Notes under the pieces: model-generated
Told to the model about the DNA's origin: nothing
The model's input: the letters and a program-made list of their open reading frames with translations, nothing else
Databases searched by the model: none
In this document: one piece after another, positions 57,821 through 64,000 of the stretch
How the letters are laid out: every line of letters begins with the position of its first letter
How positions within the stretch are numbered: the first letter of the stretch is position 1
Position numbers and translations under genes: made by a program
Source of the DNA: Jacaranda mimosifolia
Taxonomy: Eukaryota > Streptophyta > Magnoliopsida > Lamiales > Bignoniaceae
DNA length: 64,000 bases
Reading direction: 5' to 3'
NCBI GenBank assembly: GCA_018894105.1
Contig: CM032117.1
Location: 41,960,501 to 42,024,500, forward strand

Positions 57821-57894
57821 ATTTCTAAAATTTGAAAAGTTAGTTAGTGGAAATCGAAAATTTCTAAAATTTAAAAAGTTAGTTAGTGGAAATG
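57821..57894. repeat. 39-bp tandem duplication
   Basis: ATTTCTAAAATTT(G/A)AAAAGTTAGTTAGTGGAAAT occurs twice, at 57821 and 57860. Confidence 0.9.
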
Positions 57895-59064
57895 AGTTGA
57901 AAACGAGTTTTTATTTGGATTAAATGTTGAAAATATAATGATTATGTTGATTTTAATAAGTTGTAGGTGAAGAAAGATAGAAATAATGGAGCAAAGAGAA
58001 AAAATATATATGTTATTGGGAAAAGGTATATAGTTTATTGAAAAATATGTTTTGAAAATAAAAAATGAAAATGATGTTAGGTGAAATTTTCTGAAAATTT
58101 CAGAAATAAATTAGGTATAAATATTGTTTATGTTATCACTAAATAATTCATTTATTGAATAAGATATTAAATTAATTAAATCCACTTATTAATTAAATAA
58201 TGTATTAGTTATATTTAATATTTAATGTATTAATGAAATATTACATTTATTCATTTAGTAAATAACTTAAAATGTTTTGATTTGATATAATAAATAAATT
58301 AATCTTCTTCAACAATTATTGCTGATTAAATGTTAATCTTCACATTAATTTGCTTAAAACAATGTACCATTTGTGTAACACCCTCACTCAGGATAGCACC
58401 TAAGTTGAGGCGCCACTCAATTCAATCTTAGATTGAACCTACAATTCAATCAATAGGCCCAAAATATTTCAAACATAATTTATCAAAGCAATGGAAATTT
58501 CAAACTAACTGGCTCAACAAACCATCAAGTACATACCATGATTCACTTTCCATACATTGAACAAAACATTTATGTGCCTTAAGCCATTAACATCAACATG
58601 ACATATCGCAACATCTCTAGGGTTTACAAAATATCCCAAAAGAACCCATAAGCATATACAATTGTTTTCTATTACAAAATGTGTTTGCTCATCCAAGCAT
58701 AGAGTTCCAGTTCATCACTTAATCCTATATGAGAAAACCAAAGAAATACAGGAGGTAAGTCCAAAGGAGTTAGTGAGGTATAATCTTAATCATAAGCAGT
58801 GGGGATCTATTGAGGACGAATCAACTTAGCAAAGCAGAATTTAACGTTTAGAACAAGAACAATATTAGATAAAAAAAACAGTTTGAGCAGATAGGAATCT
58901 CTCATTCCTTATCGTTCCATGAATAGTGTACAAACGGTCAGATACGGTCAAAATTAACAAGCTCAAGTCATATGCAGTTCAATGGAACTGGTTTGACATA
59001 CATATCAGAACAATTCTTATTCCAATCACTCAGTATATCCAAGCATGATAGCTTGACACACAGA

Positions 59065-59475
59065 AGATGCATAGGAATATCCCTAGCACATATATAAGAC
59101 ATAGTAAATACCTAGGAGTATCCCTAGCCTATCACTGACAGACGGACGATACCTAAGAGTATCCCTAGCATATCACAAACAGACGGACGATACCTACGAG
59201 TATCCCTAGCATATCACTAACAGGTGGACAATACCTAGGAGTATCCCTAGCATATCAATACCGACGAGTATCCCTAGCATATTACTGATAGACGAACGAT
59301 ACCTAGGAGTATCCCTAGCATATCACTGACAGAAGGACAATACCAAGGAGTATCCCCGAGCATATCACTGATAGAAGGACAATACTTAGGAGTATCCTTA
59401 GCATATCACTGACATACGGTAGATACCTAGGAGTATCCCTAGCATATCATTGATACCTAGGAGTCTCCATAGCAG
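59065..59475. repeat. Minisatellite of about 11 units in the T1 LTR
   Basis: Units of roughly 28-46 bp built on ATACCTAGGAGTATCCCTAG followed by CATATCACTGACAGACGGAC-like sequence. GAGTATCC-type cores lie near 59070, 59111, 59156, 59200, 59240, 59268, 59312, 59358, 59398, 59431 and 59460. Units differ by substitutions and small indels. Confidence 0.9.
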
Positions 59476-61333
59476 ATCACTAACATACGACCAATATCAA
59501 TCAATTGGATTTGCCAACAAGGCAACAAGTAACATGTATGGAAATGCTGACAAGGCAATACCATAGTAATTAACAAGTACGATTAAGCCACCATGACCAT
59601 ACATGAACAGACAGGTATGCCGGCAAGGCATATGATAACAAGACAAGATAGGAACAAGTACATGACAGTAACAAGTACCAATCGAGACAAGTACAAGATA
59701 AGATAGAAGAAAGTTCTGGGCTCCAGAACAAACAAGTAAAACTCATGGTAGAGTATAATAAGAATTAACCCTCATAGGGGTACAAGTATCAAGTAACAAT
59801 TTAATAATTGAACACGCGAGCAAGAACAATTCCAATAACAAGAAGAAATACTCAAGTGAGTACGATTTCAACAATCAAGAACAGTTAATACAATCAAGTT
59901 GAACCCACACAGGGGTCATTCCACAAGAACAAATAGATATAAACAAGGCCAAAATGGCAGAACCTCATATGGGTTTTCAACAATTAATGAGTAAGTGTTT
60001 GCAAAATAATAACCCAAAGCGGGGAGACCCTCACAGGGTTTATCACAATAACAGATAATTAAAAGAAGTGTTAGGTTGGCAGGCCCTCACCTCCGTAGTC
60101 TCAGAAATGATATCGCCACCTACTGGCCTGCGAAACCCACTTCATCGTCACCTAACCAAAATAGTATATTTACAGTAAAAAATCCTCATTTGACCATATA
60201 ATTGCAATTACACAAACAAGGACCTAAAATCAACACTTAATCGGCTAAATCGATAGCCTCGATAAAGGCATGCTAATAGCATCGATCTCATTAAAGGAAT
60301 ATATAATTAGGTCCTAAATCGTCCAATTGATCTTGCCACGATATACTAAATCGATAACGATGGTCTAATATCCATTAAAAATCCCAATTTATCTCAAATT
60401 TATCACCATGATAATACAAATTCGAGTTTACTAAACTTATAATGGTACATGTATGATCCAAATCTTGGTTTTGTCTCGTCTCAATTAACCCAAGTATTGC
60501 CACTTAGGTTTTAAATCCATAGAATTAGGATTTAATCGCTTGATTAACTTAATTATTCTAAAGTTATCATATATATAACAAGATCCCAGTCCACTAACAT
60601 GTATAATTTTATGCATGTCCTAGTTTTCCAAATTAGATTGCGTGTATTCTTCATTTATACAATGCATCGTAAAGTTTGGAGGCACATACATACACATGCA
60701 TCCAACTTTAACACAATTTTGTTATTTTTACCCAATATCTTTTTATTGAAGTTTTGAATGCACGATCAGCTTGCGTGCATGTATTCCTTGCGACGAGATA
60801 AAGATTTTATGCTTTCTCCACTGCCGCTGCACTGCCATCCGCTGGAGGTACACACCACCACCACCAGTAGATGCCTTTCAGCTAGAGCACTCCAACACCC
60901 CAACTAATTTTTCCAATGGCCGCTGGCAAGGGCCTCAATTGTAGCTTTGATCGCCCAGCACACCACTTCCGCCATTGCAATTTTTGCACAATTCCTCCAT
61001 CCACGGTGGTCTGTTCGAGAATCTGAAAATAGTGGCATGATCCTTGAGCTAAGCCTCTCAAAACCCGCTACTCACTTTCAAACTTCAGTCTCCAGAGGTT
61101 GGAAACCCACCAAGCTCCGTCTTGAGTTCACTTCGGCCTTAGTTTTCTAGTAGCTCACCAGTAGATTTTGGTTGTATGCGATACCGGCTTGTTCACTGTG
61201 ATGAGGTGAAGAAGATGGCTGGTCTGGTTTCAAGGTTCTAAGGCCGTCCGAGAGAGTCGCCGGAGGGAGAAAGATGGGGTGAGTCGGTGAGGAAGAAGGG
61301 GAATAATAGGGTACAGTAAAAATTGAAATTTAG

Positions 61334-61343
61334 CTATTTATAG
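61334..61343 (-). promoter_or_regulatory. T1 LTR TATA box
   Basis: Minus-strand CTATAAATAG, about 335 bp from the LTR start, where U3 should end. Confidence 0.6.
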
Positions 61344-61679
61344 GCTACTTTTAGAAATTGCAAATTGACCCCCAGAAGTTTTTTTTAGCTTTCAATTAGG
61401 TCCACTAAGATTATGCCTCGCTTCAATTCAACCCCTAGACTATTTATTGCCTTACATTGACCCCTTTGACCCAAAAATAATCACCATGCAACCCTAAGAG
61501 TTTCCAAGTTTGGTTCAATCCAATTTCCTCAAATTGTAAATTAACCCCAAAACTTCTCATTTTCTTGCAATCAAGTCCTTTTCATCTATTTTTCGAGCCC
61601 TAAAATCCGACCAATAAAAATCTTAATTTTCTCAATTCTCATATATTTTCCAAAATACTGAATTTTAGGGGTGTTACAA

Positions 61680-61697
61680 TCCTTCCCCCTTAAAAGA
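61680..61697 (-). other. T1 polypurine tract
   Basis: Minus-strand CTTTTAAGGGGGAAGGAT directly before the 3' LTR start TGTAACACC. Confidence 0.85.
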
Positions 61698-62179
61698 ATC
61701 TGGTCTTTAGATTCTTACTTGAGTTCTGGATGAACTTCGATTAACACCGATACATATAACATTCTGGTTTCTTGTTGCCTCAATCACTTATCATTTTAAT
61801 ACTTAAAATATCCTCCATTTCAGTTTTGATAGAATACGTGCTCTTATTTAAAAGACCATAAAACCATTATAGCAACAAACAATGAACAACATCATAAATT
61901 CATACTTACATATTATTCACATTAAAGAGTAGTCAGTTTCAAACTTAATATGCTAAATGTCATAACTTATCGTACATTCCCAAGCAACTAGATACAAATT
62001 CAAAAAAACTTAAACATACTTGGTATATACATAACCTATACACCTGTTGCTTCTCAAACTTCGTTGGGGTTATAAAGCCAAAATATGTAGTATCGAACTT
62101 TCCTTCGACATCCAAGAACTCAACTAGAACCTTCAGCCACCTATTTCCCTTTTCCCGCTGATGTTGGACCTCTTCTATT

Positions 62180-63179
62180 GGGGAAAATTTTCAAGTAGTG
62201 TTGATCACTACCACATCCCAAGCATCTGTCTTGTTTCTTCTAGCATTTTGATTCCTCATGGCTAGATGCTCCACAAAATCCACATCGCTTTTGTGGTCTC
62301 TCTTGAGTCAATTGTACCATCTCGTCAGACTGAGGGGCTTGTTGGGTAGTGCTTCCCATCTGAAGCCTCAACTTTTTCCTTCCGACATTACTCTGCCCAT
62401 AAAGGTGCATTTTTTTCTTTTCGGCCCCTATTCTCAATCTTTCGAATTTCTTGTAGCTCTGACTCAAGTTGTAGTGTTGTGCTTATTGCCGAATTGAGAT
62501 TTAGCAAATCACAAGTGCCCAAGCCTTGCCTAAGCTCTGGCCGCAACCCTTGTACGAATCGTCAAGCCTGTCAACCTTCATCATCTTGTATGTAGGAAGC
62601 ATATTATATTAGTCGCCTAAAAGTAGCCTCATACTGACTAACATATTTTTCACCTTGTACAAGATCTATAAACTCTCTCTCTCTCTCTCTCTCTTGCTTG
62701 CTTCACCACTTATGGCATATATTTACTCAGAAAGTCTCGGGTGAAATTTTCCTAAGTTCGTTGGGTTCCTTCAGTCACCTACTTCCGATCAATCATCTTT
62801 CACCATCTTCGGGAAAAAACTTCCAGAAGGAACATGGCAAATCGAACCCTTCGCTCACTTGAATAACGCAGTGTCTTGAAAATATTCTCTAAACTCTCAA
62901 TCCATTCTTCGACTTTTCTATCATCAGGGTCTCCTGGGAACTTCATGAGATTGAAATAAAGCAACCGTTCCAATGCTTGATCTTCAGCCGTCTCATTAAC
63001 AACTTCTGTTCTAGCACCTGGCTATAGATCCTGTGGCAAAATTCCCAATTCTTCCTAATACACAGGGTCTATTGGCTGACTATCTGAAGGGTTTTGTGAT
63101 ACCTCTTCTTCTTGCATAGTTTGTGGGTAAGCAAGTGCCTCTCATCCTAAAAATTGTCGGTCGTCGACCCGTCACCCAT
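62180..63179 (-). pseudogene. T1 gag with zinc knuckles
   Basis: Minus strand. A possible start is the ATG at 63179-63177 (MGDGSTTDN). The gag core reads FPGDPDDRKVEEWIESLENIF and RVRFAMFLLEVFSRRWW near 62830-62950. FLSKYMP-like, SQYEATFRRL and GLRPELRQGL blocks follow (62530-62720), matching the Retrotrans_gag domain. The clean open stretch 62240-62467 ends in a CCHC knuckle CGFCGASSHEESKC; a second CxxC (CLGC) follows in another frame near 62220. Stops lie between blocks. A CT microsatellite (62672-62694) sits in the coding region. No pol follows. Confidence 0.75.
62672..62694. repeat. (CT)n microsatellite
   Basis: About eleven CT units within the T1 gag remnant; on the minus strand it reads as an Arg-Glu alternation. 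Confidence 0.95.
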
Positions 63180-63547
63180 GACGCCTTCCCCTTCGCCTGG
63201 TAGGTCTTCCCCACTGTCTAGCTCAATGAGGAAAGGGTATACCGAAACTTCCTTGAGATGCCATCAATTTTGCAAACTCATCCAAGCTTCTAAGGATAAA
63301 AGAAGAAAAGTTAAATGAAATCAAACCAAACTCAAGGATACACAAGTCTAATCATCCTACATTATATGAAAAACTCCCATAGACGAACTCACCTCCTAAT
63401 ACCGATTGATCACTTTATCTTCATTCCTTAAATCACGTAGAATCTTCTCAATGCAAAACACAACTAAATTCATACTCAAACTAACCTAATCAAAAGGTCA
63501 ATCACAAATCCCAATAATACCCAAATGTCTAGGTGATCGACAAACTA

Positions 63548-63560
63548 GGCTCTAATACCA
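63548..63560 (-). other. T1 primer-binding site
   Basis: Minus-strand TGGTATTAGAGCC, one mismatch from the initiator tRNA-Met complement, four bases inside the 5' LTR end at 63565. Confidence 0.85.
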
Positions 63561-63564
63561 CCTC

Positions 63565-64000
63565 TGTAATGCCTACAATCGGGATAGCACCCAAGCCGAG
63601 GCGCCACTCAGCTTAATATTAGATTGAACCTACAGTTTAATCAAGAGACCCAAAAGATTTCAAACTTAACTTATCAAAGCAACAGAAATTTCAAACTTAA
63701 CTGACTTAACAAACCATCAAGTACATACTATGATTCACTTTTCTTACATTTAACAAAATATTTACGTGCCTTAAGTCATTAACATCAACATAACATATCA
63801 CAACATCTCTAGGGTTTACAAAATGTCCCAAAAGAACCCATAGGCATATACAATCATTTTCTATTACAAAATGTGTTTGGTCATCCAAGCATGGAGTTCT
63901 AGTTCATCACTTAATTTTGTCCGAGAAAACCAAAGAAATACGGGAGGTAAGTCCAAAGGAACTGGTGAGGTATAATTTTAATCATAAGCAGTAGGGATCT
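63565..64000 (-). repeat. T1 5' LTR, end portion
   Basis: Aligns throughout with 58374-58820 of the 3' LTR. The terminus reads ...GGCATTACA on the minus strand (GTGTTACA in the 3' LTR). Cut off by the window edge. Many substitutions between the two LTRs show the insertion is not recent. Confidence 0.88.

Larger units (their letters stand above)
58374..61678 (-). repeat. T1 3' LTR (3305 bp)
   Basis: Minus strand from 61678 (TGTAACACCCCTAAAATTC) to 58374 (...GGGTGTTACA). The stretch 58374-58820 aligns along its whole length with 63565-64000. It contains a minisatellite (59065-59475), a GC-richer region (60780-61300) and a TATA box (61334-61343). The open frames at 58514-58696 and 60947-61150 are chance frames; the former recurs in the other LTR at 63706-63888. 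Confidence 0.88.
58374..64000 (-). mobile_element. Non-autonomous Ty3/gypsy element T1 (gag only, long LTRs)
   Basis: Minus-strand element with 3' LTR 58374-61678, internal region 61679-63564 and the start of the 5' LTR from 63565 to the window edge. Polypurine tract and primer-binding site are both present. The internal region is only about 1.9 kb and encodes gag with zinc knuckles; I find no protease, RT, RNase H or integrase. Long LTRs starting TGTAACACC and a tRNA-Met primer suggest a Tekay/Del-like chromovirus origin (inference). The left flank atttg (58369-58373) is the candidate target duplication. Confidence 0.85.

Noticed and set aside
60947..61150. 67-codon plus-strand ORF in a GC-richer stretch
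   Set aside because: Antisense within the T1 LTR just past the TATA box; likely the element's R/U5 region, not a gene.

Overview
The window is plant nuclear DNA. It is strongly AT-rich and made almost entirely of transposable elements and their decayed remains. I found no intact host gene, no rRNA or tRNA gene and no CRISPR array. The evidence for a plant is Ty1/copia and Ty3/gypsy elements whose primer-binding sites match plant initiator tRNA-Met, a Tat-lineage gypsy element with the extra RNase H typical of that plant lineage, a CACTA element, Mutator-like and hAT-like non-autonomous elements, and a fragment resembling plant mobile domain (PMD) proteins. I cannot name a species. All coding remains carry stops and frameshifts, so the locus looks like old, silenced heterochromatin.

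Positions 1-41085 are best read as one nested structure. The oldest layer is a minus-strand Tat-type gypsy element, here G1. Its 5' LTR is at 40403-41085, gag at 38526-40316, protease-RT-RNase H-second RNase H-integrase at 24401-29740, and a plus-strand (antisense) PMD-like pseudogene at 8226-9115. Its 3' LTR must lie left of the window. Three elements have split G1: a CACTA transposon (29744-38522, TAA target duplication) between gag and protease; copia element E2 (plus, 9680-24396, gtaac/gtaat duplication) after integrase; and copia element E1 (minus, 1-8225, running off the left edge) inside the PMD-like gene. E1 and E2 were in turn hit by solo LTRs of their own family: 1099-3258 in E1 gag, and 18560-20807 and 22110-24351 in the E2 3' LTR.

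Positions 41086-49420 hold a second, very decayed Tat/Athila-like RT fragment (41480-42420), a short stretch with CACTA-like subterminal motifs, a doubtful small ORF (42963-43361), a minus-strand chromovirus-like gypsy remnant (44030-46650) with primer-binding site and LTR, and a 928-bp Mutator-like MITE (47909-48836) with a perfect 9-bp target duplication.

Positions 49440-58373 are non-coding. They include an irregular array of small hairpins built on a TAGCGAC motif (49440-51405), two inverted hAT-type ends (52850-53100 and 54094-55060) and long AT-rich tracts. From 58374 to the right edge lies a minus-strand gypsy element (T1) with 3.3-kb LTRs and an internal region that encodes only gag remains, so it appears non-autonomous. 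Its LTR contains an 11-unit minisatellite.

Most notable points: the antisense PMD-like gene in G1; repeated self-nesting of one copia family; 5'-end tandem duplications in two independent copia LTRs, one of which also duplicated flanking host DNA; a conserved palindrome just upstream of the TATA box in that LTR family; and the TAGCGAC hairpin array, which I could not assign.
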